11,900 bases of DNA, from NCBI GenBank assembly GCA_030613765.1, contig JAUWLI010000055.1, forward strand, positions 1 through 11,900. Direction: 5' to 3'. Position 1 is the stretch's first letter, and each line of letters starts with the position of its first letter. Position numbers and translations under genes: made by a program. The notes below the pieces were generated by a model. The model did no database searches and had not been told where the DNA came from. It was given only the letters and a program-made list of their open reading frames with translations. Source of the stretch: Phycisphaerae bacterium (lineage in GTDB: Bacteria; Planctomycetota; Phycisphaerae; Sedimentisphaerales; SG8-4). Shown piece by piece: positions 6,061-11,900 of the stretch.

Positions 6061-7377
6061 CTAAACCGCCAATAAGTTCGCTTCGATGTATGCAACAAGA
6101 AGGCTTGCATCATCACTATCATTTATCGCTGCGCCGTATTTGTCCATAACAAACGCCGTAGCATCTTCTGCTGAAAAGCCCATATCGTTTGTCAGGATAC
6201 TAACGTATTTCACGAGTGCATCGAGCCATTGGCCGGCCGCGGCATAGTGCGTGCTATCACCTGTGTGATCCGCGAATGCAGCAGCAATAAGAGTCATCTG
6301 TTCCTCTGAAACAGGAGCCCCTTCAGTGATAAACTCATTAATCACTTGCTCCAGGGAAGCCACACCGCTGCCATCTGGATCCTTCAGAGTGTCTGCTGCG
6401 TTCATGAGTCCTGCGGCCACCTTACAAGCCTGTATATTTGTTGAAGAAATGAAAGCGTTAGCTATAGAAATCTGTAGATTTTCTTCATCAACTCCAAGTT
6501 CTGCGGCAAGCATATTTATCAAAGCGGGGCAACCGCCATTTTCAAATTCTTCTTCCTCAAGTGGCAGGTCTCCCAGTCTATAAAGCGGCGCCGGGTCAGG
6601 TTGTACCGGCGGTTCCGGAGGTCCCGGTGGCTTTGGAGGTCCCGGTGGTTCCGGAGGTCCCGATGGCTCTGGCGGGTTCGTCGGATCTGGCGGTTCAAGC
6701 GGCGTATGAGTACCTCCTGCCATACCTTCGCCGACACCGTGTCCCCGGTTGCCGATCCAAATATTGCCCAGCCCGTTGCCATTGTTGCCTTGGCCCCAGC
6801 CTCCTTTACCGTTGCCACCACCCGGGTTGCCGCCTCCTTTGTTTGGATGCTGACCACCATGGGTTGGATTAGGGCCCTTGGCACCGATGGGATTTGGTAC
6901 TTCGAGCGTGGTTGCCAGAGAATCAAGATTTGCTATGGCGATGGAAAATGCATCACCTGCCCCAAGACATATATGTCCACCTTGTGGATGCGTCTTATTT
7001 GCATTACCCAACCATGATGGAGCACCAATCTGAACGACAACGCTGCTGCCGGACAGGCCCAGGAACAACGAGTCGCCATCTTTCACTACAAAGTGTTTTT
7101 TTGGACCACCCATGTTGGTGACTTCATGACTAACGAGGGCACCTCTTTGGTTAGTTGCCGGGCTGCCGGCGCTTGTACCTCCGGTACCTGTAATGATACT
7201 TGCAGGATTGACGTGTAAACTTGCATGCGGATTAGCGTGAGGATTGTTGATTCCAATCCCATTGCCCTTTGACTTTGCTAACGCAGCGGACAGCAATATC
7301 AGGAATAAGCAGCACGCCAGCAAGTACGTTTTGATACCAGGCTGATATCTTTGCGAAGATTTTCTTAGTAGTTTCAT
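6061..7377 (-). CDS. Secreted Gly/Pro-rich protein, compact relative of planctomycete filamentous-haemagglutinin-like proteins
   Basis: A 438-residue secreted protein. Residues 1-34 are a signal peptide (cut after SAALA). Residues about 78-150 hold two segments, VVKDGDSLFLGLSGSSVVVQ and ICLGAGDAFSIAIANLDSLA, which resemble the strand motifs just after the haemagglutination domain in large planctomycete FHA-like proteins. Then come a Gly/Asn-rich stretch (about 164-230), a Pro-rich stretch (about 237-275, PPGPPE/K units) and a helical domain (about 276-438) starting PLEEEEFENGGCPALINML. I remember that domain as the C terminus of those larger proteins. The usual long beta-helix and N-terminal secretion domain are absent. 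A role as a surface or matrix protein is inferred. ATG at 7377 follows a G-rich AAAGGGGGAA site. It is first of three genes, behind a strong promoter at 7512-7540. Confidence 0.78.
   Translation of the reverse strand: MKLLRKSSQRYQPGIKTYLLACCLFLILLSAALAKSKGNGIGINNPHANPHASLHVNPASIITGTGGTSAGSPATNQRGALVSHEVTNMGGPKKHFVVKDGDSLFLGLSGSSVVVQIGAPSWLGNANKTHPQGGHICLGAGDAFSIAIANLDSLATTLEVPNPIGAKGPNPTHGGQHPNKGGGNPGGGNGKGGWGQGNNGNGLGNIWIGNRGHGVGEGMAGGTHTPLEPPDPTNPPEPSGPPEPPGPPKPPGPPEPPVQPDPAPLYRLGDLPLEEEEFENGGCPALINMLAAELGVDEENLQISIANAFISSTNIQACKVAAGLMNAADTLKDPDGSGVASLEQVINEFITEGAPVSEEQMTLIAAAFADHTGDSTHYAAAGQWLDALVKYVSILTNDMGFSAEDATAFVMDKYGAAINDSDDASLLVAYIEANLLAV
6614..6667 (-). repeat. Three tandem 18-bp units coding the Pro-rich linker
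   Basis: Three near-identical 18-base units (6614-6631, 6632-6649, 6650-6667), each reading on the plus strand as (T/C)(C/T)(C/T)GGAGGTCCCG(G/A)TGG-type sequence, encode PPGPP(E/K)-like hexapeptides on the minus strand. More diverged copies follow to about 6703. Such repeats can change copy number by slippage without breaking the frame. Confidence 0.75.
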
Positions 7378-7439
7378 GTTTCATTCCCCCTTTCATAAGT
7401 TATTTTTAATAAACAAAAGTCACTGCGATTGTGCTTCTG

Positions 7440-7493
7440 TCATTAAGAAGAAAACCGGCTGTTCTTAAGAACACCCCCCATTCTTCTGAATGA
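7440..7493. promoter_or_regulatory. Nested inverted repeats in the leader of the operon
   Basis: Outer arms of 12 bases at 7440-7451 and 7482-7493 pair with one mismatch. Between them at 7461-7472 is the perfect 12-base palindrome GTTCTTAAGAAC. If transcription starts near 7505, all of it lies in the roughly 128-base leader of the minus-strand operon. It could fold as an RNA element or bind a dimeric regulator. Confidence 0.5.
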
Positions 7494-7511
7494 GTTACTT
7501 TATTGTTAGCT

Positions 7512-7540
7512 ATCTTAACTTTTTTAAGCCTGAATGTCAA
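7512..7540 (-). promoter_or_regulatory. Sigma-70-type promoter for the three-gene operon
   Basis: On the minus strand, a perfect TTGACA (7535-7540) is followed by a 17-base spacer and TAAGAT (7512-7517, four of six). Predicted initiation is near 7505, leaving a long leader before the ATG at 7377. Confidence 0.6.
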
Positions 7541-7670
7541 GCAGAAACTACCCAGCCATGCAAGATTGATTCCTATTTTAGGGTTTCTATTTTTTTGTAC
7601 TTTGCCAGGAGCGGGCCTGTGTGATTTTCTCGGACCAAATAAATGGTGATTGTGCTATAGATATTTATTT

Positions 7671-7689
7671 TTCGAGCGATCCGCTCGAA
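7671..7689. promoter_or_regulatory. Perfect 8-3-8 inverted repeat, possible operator
   Basis: TTCGAGCG-ATC-CGCTCGAA is a perfect 8-bp inverted repeat with a 3-base centre, in AT-rich sequence between the two divergent promoters. It is not followed by a T-run on either strand, so it looks more like a regulator site than a terminator. Confidence 0.45.
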
Positions 7690-7760
7690 GTTTACTGCGT
7701 TAGAATGTGCTATTTTTTATTTGGTTTTTACCGTTTCCAAGTTATATTTTATATAGGAGT

Positions 7761-7789
7761 TTGATTGTGTCCGAACTCATTCCGATAAT
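7761..7789 (+). promoter_or_regulatory. Sigma-70-type promoter for the STAS gene
   Basis: TTGATT at 7761-7766, a 17-base spacer, then GATAAT at 7784-7789 (five of six). Initiation would be near 7796, about 42 bases before the ATG. This promoter overlaps the possible leader ORF at 7767-7835. If it is the real one, that ORF would not be translated from its transcript. Confidence 0.5.
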
Positions 7790-7835
7790 ACATTTGAAAC
7801 TTGCTCGGATTGTAGTGGGTAAAAAAGGTGGGTAA
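7767..7835 (+). CDS. Possible 22-codon leader ORF before the STAS gene
   Basis: A GTG at 7767 preceded by AGGAG with 7-base spacing opens 22 codons (VSELIPIIHLK then LARIVVGKKGG) and stops with TAA at 7833-7835, two bases before the STAS ATG. Spacing and position suit a translationally coupled leader peptide. It conflicts with the promoter at 7761-7789 and would need an upstream start of transcription. An ORF this short can occur by chance. Confidence 0.25.
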   Translation: MSELIPIIHLKLARIVVGKKGG

Positions 7836-7840
7836 AAATG
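7815..7840 (+). repeat. 13-bp tandem duplication across the STAS ribosome-binding site
   Basis: GTGGGTAAAAAAG (7815-7827) is followed directly by GTGGGTAAAAATG (7828-7840), 12 of 13 identical. The single A/T difference makes the ATG start in the second copy. The duplication doubles the G-rich ribosome-binding element. Confidence 0.8.
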
Positions 7841-8209
7841 TGGATTGAAAATCTAAAAGACAAGAGCTTTGTTATTTACATTACTGTATCTCGAGAACCG
7901 GAACTGCGGCGTGAGCTTGAAATTATAAATGAAATTGTCTATGGCAGAGATGACTGCAATGTAATAATCAGTCTTGCCAATATCGAGGTGTTAGCCTCTG
8001 CAAGTATCACAAAGCTGGTAATGTTGCATAATTCGCTGATTAAGAATGGGCGTTCACTTATCCTGTGCAGAGTTGGGCTTCCGACCAAAGGCATTTTTGC
8101 CACAGCCGGCCTTAATTCGCTTTTTAATTTTGTCAATGACGTCTCTGATGCGCTGGCTACTGTTCAACATTCCGGACATACAAAATCAATCGCTGAAAAG
8201 GCTGTTTAA
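7838..8209 (+). CDS. STAS-domain protein (anti-sigma factor antagonist-like)
   Basis: A 123-residue soluble protein with the size and pattern of a single STAS domain. An N-terminal strand (FVIYITVS) is followed by a helix, the strand NVIISLANIEVL, the loop ASAS, a helix ITKLVMLHNSLIKNG, the strand RSLILCRV, and a C-terminal region GLNSLFNFVNDVSDAL like the usual 'gl..lf.i..s.eeAl'. In SpoIIAA/RsbV proteins the loop reads DSSG or DSTG and a Ser there is phosphorylated by an anti-sigma kinase. Here residues 53-56 are Ala-Ser-Ala-Ser, with the usual Asp missing. A partner-switching role is therefore likely but its phosphocontrol is open. AAGGTGGG lies five bases before ATG. The gene is divergent from the surface-protein operon and has no kinase or sigma-factor neighbour in the window. 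It ends 7 bases from the convergent hydrolase gene. Confidence 0.8.
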   Translation: MWIENLKDKSFVIYITVSREPELRRELEIINEIVYGRDDCNVIISLANIEVLASASITKLVMLHNSLIKNGRSLILCRVGLPTKGIFATAGLNSLFNFVNDVSDALATVQHSGHTKSIAEKAV

Positions 8210-8216
8210 GGCGCAC

Positions 8217-9794
8217 CTACTGATTGTTGTTTTCCATCCAGTGCATGGCCAATATTCCAAAATCGTATAAATTGATTGTCCCGTCACCTCCCCGTCGTGG
8301 GGCAATATCCCTGTAAGCATTATTACTGAGCCAAACTTCGCTCAAAATACCCACGTCCAGAATGTCCGTGATGCGGTCCCTGTTGAAGTCCGCCTCAAAG
8401 GGCAAAATCTCGGGTAGGACACGCATCTGTGTTGTAAAGTGATAATCATATGCATCCGCGCCTTGAAAAGGACTTTCGTAAATCAACTCCACAAAAAAGG
8501 CTTTCCATCCACTTTCAGGTTCAGCTACCCATCCGGTGTATACACCACCTCCCTCATCCACAAGCGGCGAACTCAACCACCCAGTTCCAATCGTCACCAA
8601 CCGGAAATCCCTTGTCGTTGGATTGACTGCCTGCCATAAATTGACCGCCTTGGGAGTATCGACCGTTTCTACTCGAATCGAACCATCCTGCTCAAGAGTC
8701 CACGAAAATTCAGGACGAGCGTCGTTATTTAAGAAGGCATCGTAAAACGGCACCATGCTGCTATAAACATCATCAAAGGCGTCAGTCAAATAGTGGTCGG
8801 TGTTCGGCACATGCCGCAGGTAGGTTTCTCCTGACAGCTCGTCAATATAAAACTGAATAGAATCCATTACAAAAAAATCATCACCCGCCGAATTAATAAT
8901 AAACTTGGGCATATCCAGCCTGTCGCGATACTCAAAAGGATCAACAATTTCCATTAGTTGTGTAGCCTGTGGTGTGTCAAACCATTCGAAGATCCCAAGC
9001 TCTTCGTATGGCCACAGTGCATCCGCCCAGAACCCATATGCTGCCCAGTGATGAGCGAATGAACGCTTCATATTCAATAAATCGCTTACAATAGGTGCTA
9101 TGGCAGCCACTCGATTGTCCGGGTCGACTGCCGCTGTTAACCACGCCGTCCACCCGCGCTTTGAGCCGCCTGTCAGGACGAATTGATTGATTGGCTTCGC
9201 CCCGCCTGTAACCGTGTCTATAAAATCCCCAACAGCATCCATGCAGCGCACGACGGATTTCACCATTGGCAGTTGTACGGGCCAGGTAGCGTCGCCACCA
9301 AGCAGAAACTTGTCCCACGAATAAGCGATAATCTCATCCTCTCTTCGTGGTGTCATCTCATCGGAAAACTGCAAAGGCTGATTCGGCACCGCCGACAATA
9401 CTACAATTACCGAGCCCGTTCCTAAGGATAGCTGCCTGAACTGATCGTCATAAAGGGGTGGTGGGTCAGCGGTAGTGTTGTTGCCGTCACTTATTAAGAT
9501 CATAGCCTTGTCAGTGGTAATCAAAAAGTCATATCGCGGCTTATAAATCGTTACCCAATGAGTCCAGACCACAGGATTAACTTCTGAAGAATCGCGCCAA
9601 CCCTGTGATGTTAATTCCAGGGTGTATGCTGTCGTAAAAAGGTCAGAATCGGAACCTACCTCTACGTATGAATAATTGGAATCCGGAGCAGCTACGTAGT
9701 CATCTAAAGCTGTCGCCATTGCAGGAATAGGGAGCATAAAACAGACAAATAGAGCAAATATCGTTAACAAAGAACATCGACCGGATTTCATCAT
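8217..9794 (-). CDS. PhoPQ-activated pathogenicity-related family hydrolase with dockerin-like tail
   Basis: A 525-residue secreted protein. Residues 1-27 are a signal peptide (cut after AMA). Residues about 30-460 match the PhoPQ_related family (PqaA-like), an alpha/beta-hydrolase fold. The nucleophile elbow is TGGSKRGW with Ser211, the likely acid is Asp305 or Asp306 (NSAGDDFF), and the likely His is His334 (NTDHYL). Residues about 467-524 are a duplicated dockerin/EF-hand-like tail, with DFNRDRITDILDVGIL and then GGDGTINLYDFGILAMHW, typical of secreted planctomycete enzymes; the first copy has lost part of the Asp/Asn pattern. The true substrate of the family is not settled; a role on extracellular polymers is inferred. 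GGAGG lies 4 bases before the first of two ATGs and 7 before the second (9791), so either may be used. The sugar isomerase-like gene lies 126 bases upstream on the same strand. Confidence 0.9.
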   Translation of the reverse strand: MMKSGRCSLLTIFALFVCFMLPIPAMATALDDYVAAPDSNYSYVEVGSDSDLFTTAYTLELTSQGWRDSSEVNPVVWTHWVTIYKPRYDFLITTDKAMILISDGNNTTADPPPLYDDQFRQLSLGTGSVIVVLSAVPNQPLQFSDEMTPRREDEIIAYSWDKFLLGGDATWPVQLPMVKSVVRCMDAVGDFIDTVTGGAKPINQFVLTGGSKRGWTAWLTAAVDPDNRVAAIAPIVSDLLNMKRSFAHHWAAYGFWADALWPYEELGIFEWFDTPQATQLMEIVDPFEYRDRLDMPKFIINSAGDDFFVMDSIQFYIDELSGETYLRHVPNTDHYLTDAFDDVYSSMVPFYDAFLNNDARPEFSWTLEQDGSIRVETVDTPKAVNLWQAVNPTTRDFRLVTIGTGWLSSPLVDEGGGVYTGWVAEPESGWKAFFVELIYESPFQGADAYDYHFTTQMRVLPEILPFEADFNRDRITDILDVGILSEVWLSNNAYRDIAPRRGGDGTINLYDFGILAMHWMENNNQ

Positions 9795-9855
9795 GTGTCC
9801 TCCAAATTTGTCAGGCTTTTCCTGTCACCCTTCATTCTAACTTTAATGTCCTTCG

Positions 9856-9876
9856 GTGACTTCTTGTAAAAGTCAC
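9856..9876. other. 7-bp hairpin between the isomerase-like and hydrolase genes
   Basis: GTGACTT at 9856-9862 and AAGTCAC at 9870-9876 pair perfectly around a 7-base loop. It lies about 45 bases beyond the isomerase-like stop codon on the minus strand and about 60 before the hydrolase start. No U-tract follows. It could be an mRNA processing or weak termination element. Confidence 0.3.
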
Positions 9877-9920
9877 AGAAAGATGTGGCTGGATTCACTA
9901 TGGGACAAAATATGAATTCT

Positions 9921-10787
9921 TTAAGCTTTTCCCCAGCGACGCAGCGCTTCCAGGCACTTTTCTATACTGACAAGCGGAGGATAGGCATCGCTTTCGTACT
10001 CAACGATGTACCACTGGGTTCCGCCGATGGTCTCGCAGGCCTCAAAGATTTTTTGCCAGGGCAGCTCGTCATCGCCAATTATTGCGTTTGGTTTTGATTT
10101 TGAGAAAGCCTTGAGGTGGACGGTTGTGGCCCGGCCGGGATAACGCTTCAATAGCACCACAGGATCGCCGCCGCCTCCCATGGCATTTCCGGTATCCAAC
10201 TGCATGACTACTTCTTTGTTCGTATTACCGAAGAAAGTGTCCCAGGGCAGTTCGCCGTCCAAAGGCTTGAATTCGATGCTGTGATTGTGGTAACCAACCT
10301 GCATCCCGTGGGGTTTTACCTTGTCGGATAGATCGTTGAATAGCTTCGCTGTTTCCTGCCAGGCCTTGCGTGAGCTCCGATACTTTTCCGGCAGACCGGG
10401 TACGATGAGAAATTTATTGCCGATAGTTTTATTGAATTCGATTGTCTTTGGCAGCTCATCGCCCAGCAGGGTATCGATTTGAGTGTGCGTGCCGCAGCAT
10501 ACCAAACCCGCATCATCCAGAAGCTTTCGAAGTGTTTTTGCGTCCCTGCCGTAATAACCTGCGAATTCCACCCCTTCATAACCCATTTTCGCCACTTTCT
10601 GGATAGTGCCCGGCAGGTCTTTACCACATTCCCCACGAACAGAGTAAAGCTGTACGCCAACGGGGATTCGCTTTTTGCATTTCTTCTTGGAAAACACAGA
10701 CAAAGGATTGCAACCGGCACAGGCTGTAAGCGCACCGGTACCGCCAAGTTTTAAGAATTCACGTTTTGTAATCATTTGCTTTTTCAT
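9921..10787 (-). CDS. Sugar phosphate isomerase/epimerase-like TIM-barrel protein with export signal
   Basis: A 288-residue protein of the xylose-isomerase-like TIM barrel family (AP endonuclease 2 fold), whose members isomerise or epimerise sugars or keto-sugars using a divalent metal. The N terminus has TKREFLKLGG, close to a Tat motif but with Lys-Arg for Arg-Arg, then LTACAGC with a possible lipobox at Cys23, so it is probably exported and lipid-anchored. Family signatures are GVQLYSVR near residue 44, GYEGVEFAGYYG near 70-80, YHNH at 166-169, QLDTGN with Asp198, TVHLKAF with His224, and VEYE near 262-265; several are likely metal ligands. The ATG at 10787 follows AAGGA with 7-base spacing; the in-frame ATG at 10814 is less well placed. 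It is 126 bases upstream of the hydrolase gene and may share its transcript. The substrate cannot be read from sequence. Confidence 0.9.
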   Translation of the reverse strand: MKKQMITKREFLKLGGTGALTACAGCNPLSVFSKKKCKKRIPVGVQLYSVRGECGKDLPGTIQKVAKMGYEGVEFAGYYGRDAKTLRKLLDDAGLVCCGTHTQIDTLLGDELPKTIEFNKTIGNKFLIVPGLPEKYRSSRKAWQETAKLFNDLSDKVKPHGMQVGYHNHSIEFKPLDGELPWDTFFGNTNKEVVMQLDTGNAMGGGGDPVVLLKRYPGRATTVHLKAFSKSKPNAIIGDDELPWQKIFEACETIGGTQWYIVEYESDAYPPLVSIEKCLEALRRWGKA

Positions 10788-11243
10788 AATGCTATCCTTT
10801 TTAGCCCCTGCCATCGATTTTTTAGTCCTTGAAAAATAAGGTTCCTGTATTCACCCAATTGGTTAACGCATTCACTTGTCTATGCGTCACTGTACTCAAG
10901 CTGAGCAGTAGCAAACAAACAAGATAAAATATAATTATATACTATGCTGGCTGCCAGTCCAGAAGAAACGGAGCTAAGTATTGCTTTCTGGACCAAAATA
11001 CGTAGAAACAACGATATGAAAGCCGGCCGAAATTGAGACGCTTTATGATAAAAACGTCAACGCTCCGGGATTGTAAATCTTCCATAGAGCTTGTCTTGTG
11101 AACTTTTATGGATGGTTTTGTCAATACAACATATACACAGAGGAAATTCAGTTAGGGTATAGCAAACACAAGGTGAATTTGGTATTCTAATCGAATTGAA
11201 AGGATTAGCAGCGAAGAAAAGTGTGTAAAAAAGGAGATACCGG
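10788..11243. other. Intergenic region between divergent genes
   Basis: About 450 bases between the isomerase-like gene and the PQQ-like gene. The open frames here lack ribosome-binding sites. An AT-rich island at about 10923-10945 contains TATAAT-like hexamers on the minus strand, but the -35 positions fit poorly, so no promoter is called. The perfect palindrome CCAATTGG lies near 10856-10863. The only firm signal for the right-hand gene is AAGGAG at 11231-11236. Confidence 0.55.
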
Positions 11244-11900
11244 ATGAAAAGGTCAAGTCAGTGGGCAATTACAGGCAGGCGAATATTGAAACAGCTTGTA
11301 GTGGTGAGCGTTTTCCTGTCGGCGTCGGTGGCGGGGGGGCAGGAGTGGACGCGGTTCCGCGGCCCGAACGGACAGGGCATCAGTTACGCGGAAACGATAC
11401 CTGTCAAGTGGACGGAAAAGGATTATAACTGGAAGGTGAAGCTGCCGGGACTCGGCCATTCCTCGCCTGTTATCTGGGGTGACAAGGCCTTTTTGACATG
11501 CGGGGGCCAAAAGGCCAGTCGCGGAATACTTTTGGCTCTACGCGTTTCAGATGGCAAGGTCTTATGGCGGAAAGAATACACCCTGACCAGGTATCGGATG
11601 AACAGCAGTAATAGTTACGCGACGGCAACGCCCGCGGTGGATGTTGACCATGTTTATGTACTCTGGGCTACTACAAACGAGACAATCCTGGTGGCATTAG
11701 ACCACGAGGGCGAGAAAATCTGGGAGCGTACGTTCGAAGGTGTGCGTTGTCAGCACGGGCCGGGCATCTCACCCATCGTCGTCGACGATATCGTTGTTTT
11801 TACTCATGAGCATGAGAAAAGCGACAAAGAAGCTCGGAGTGCCTGGATAGCAGTCGACCGTAAGAGTGGCAAAACACGGTGGGAGCTTGAGCGGCAAACC
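11244..11900 (+). CDS. PQQ-like beta-propeller secreted protein (partial, cut by window end)
   Basis: The first 219 codons are present and the frame is still open at the window edge. Residues 1 to about 31 are a signal peptide (basic start, core LVVVSVFLSASVA). The mature protein opens with EWTRFRGPNGQGIS, then WTEKDYNWKVKLPG and HSSPVIWGDKAFLTCGG. This is the usual beginning of planctomycete PQQ-binding-like beta-propeller proteins, whose blades repeat the theme 'AlrvsDGKvLWrk' (here residues about 98-108), 'ATATPAVDVDHVYVLWA', 'LVALDHEGEKIWERTF', and 'AVDRKSGKTRWEL'. These proteins are exported; many have no proven cofactor, so dehydrogenase activity should not be assumed. AAGGAG lies 7 bases before the ATG. 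It is transcribed away from the isomerase-like gene. Confidence 0.92.
   Translation, partial: MKRSSQWAITGRRILKQLVVVSVFLSASVAGGQEWTRFRGPNGQGISYAETIPVKWTEKDYNWKVKLPGLGHSSPVIWGDKAFLTCGGQKASRGILLALRVSDGKVLWRKEYTLTRYRMNSSNSYATATPAVDVDHVYVLWATTNETILVALDHEGEKIWERTFEGVRCQHGPGISPIVVDDIVVFTHEHEKSDKEARSAWIAVDRKSGKTRWELERQT

Noticed and set aside
6519..7017. Arg- or Pro-rich open frames on both strands inside the Gly/Pro-rich gene
   Set aside because: They are other-frame readings of the low-complexity repeat DNA and have no start signals.
7671..7689. 8-3-8 inverted repeat as an intrinsic terminator
   Set aside because: No gene ends just upstream on either strand and no T-run follows the stem in the right direction.
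10788..10814. Upstream ATG for the isomerase-like gene
   Set aside because: Its AAGGA is 11 bases away, whereas the ATG at 10787 has one at 7 bases and keeps a normal-length signal.
10942..11124. 60-codon open frame on the minus strand
   Set aside because: It starts with TTG, has no ribosome-binding site and shows no recognisable protein features.
1..11900. tRNA, CRISPR array, insertion sequence or phage genes
   Set aside because: I looked for these by eye on both strands and saw no cloverleaf, regularly spaced repeats, transposase or integrase motifs.

Overview
The window looks like part of a chromosome from a planctomycete, most likely of the class Phycisphaerae (Sedimentisphaerales-like). 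This is inferred from gene content, not from a marker gene. The signs are a duplicated dockerin-like tail ending in the planctomycete style 'DFGILAMHW', a secreted PQQ-type beta-propeller protein opening with 'WTRFRGPNGQG', a lipoprotein/Tat-type sugar isomerase-epimerase, a PilX-like protein with a DUF7305-type region, and a secreted Gly/Pro-rich protein with a C-terminal domain I associate with large planctomycete filamentous-haemagglutinin-like proteins. Nearly every gene carries a signal peptide, lipobox or membrane anchor. No tRNA, rRNA, CRISPR array, transposase or phage gene was seen.

Layout. 43-336 (-): small Cys-rich lipoprotein. 337-870: intergenic, ending in a good sigma-70-type promoter. 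871-3405 (+): secreted S9 (DPP-IV/prolyl oligopeptidase type) peptidase with an inserted VHL-beta-like domain. 3625-4020 (+): DUF3568-type lipoprotein. 7377 down to 4215 (-): a probable three-gene operon of secreted Gly/Pro-rich protein, two-zinc-motif protein, and PilX/DUF7305 pseudopilin-like protein. 7378-7837: divergent regulatory region with a promoter on each strand, two inverted-repeat structures and a possible leader ORF. 7838-8209 (+): STAS-domain protein. 9794 down to 8217 (-): PhoPQ-activated pathogenicity-related hydrolase with dockerin-like tail. 10787 down to 9921 (-): sugar phosphate isomerase/epimerase-like protein. 11244 to the window end (+): start of a PQQ-like beta-propeller protein, cut by the edge.

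How the genes may work together. The window reads as surface and extracytoplasmic functions. The operon at 4215-7377 may build or decorate a pilus-like or adhesin-like surface structure. The divergent STAS protein could be a regulatory input, but no partner kinase or sigma factor is present. The right-hand genes (hydrolase with dockerin-like tail, sugar isomerase/epimerase, PQQ-like propeller) fit extracellular polymer and sugar degradation.

The most striking observation is in the S9 peptidase. A segment of about 75 residues between the first propeller strands and the next blade aligns without gaps to the beta domain of the von Hippel-Lindau protein. It keeps the hydroxyproline-pocket residues Trp, Tyr, His and Trp, with Thr in place of Ser. 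A peptidase from a proline-specific family carrying a hydroxyproline-reader-like domain is the best candidate here for an undescribed function.
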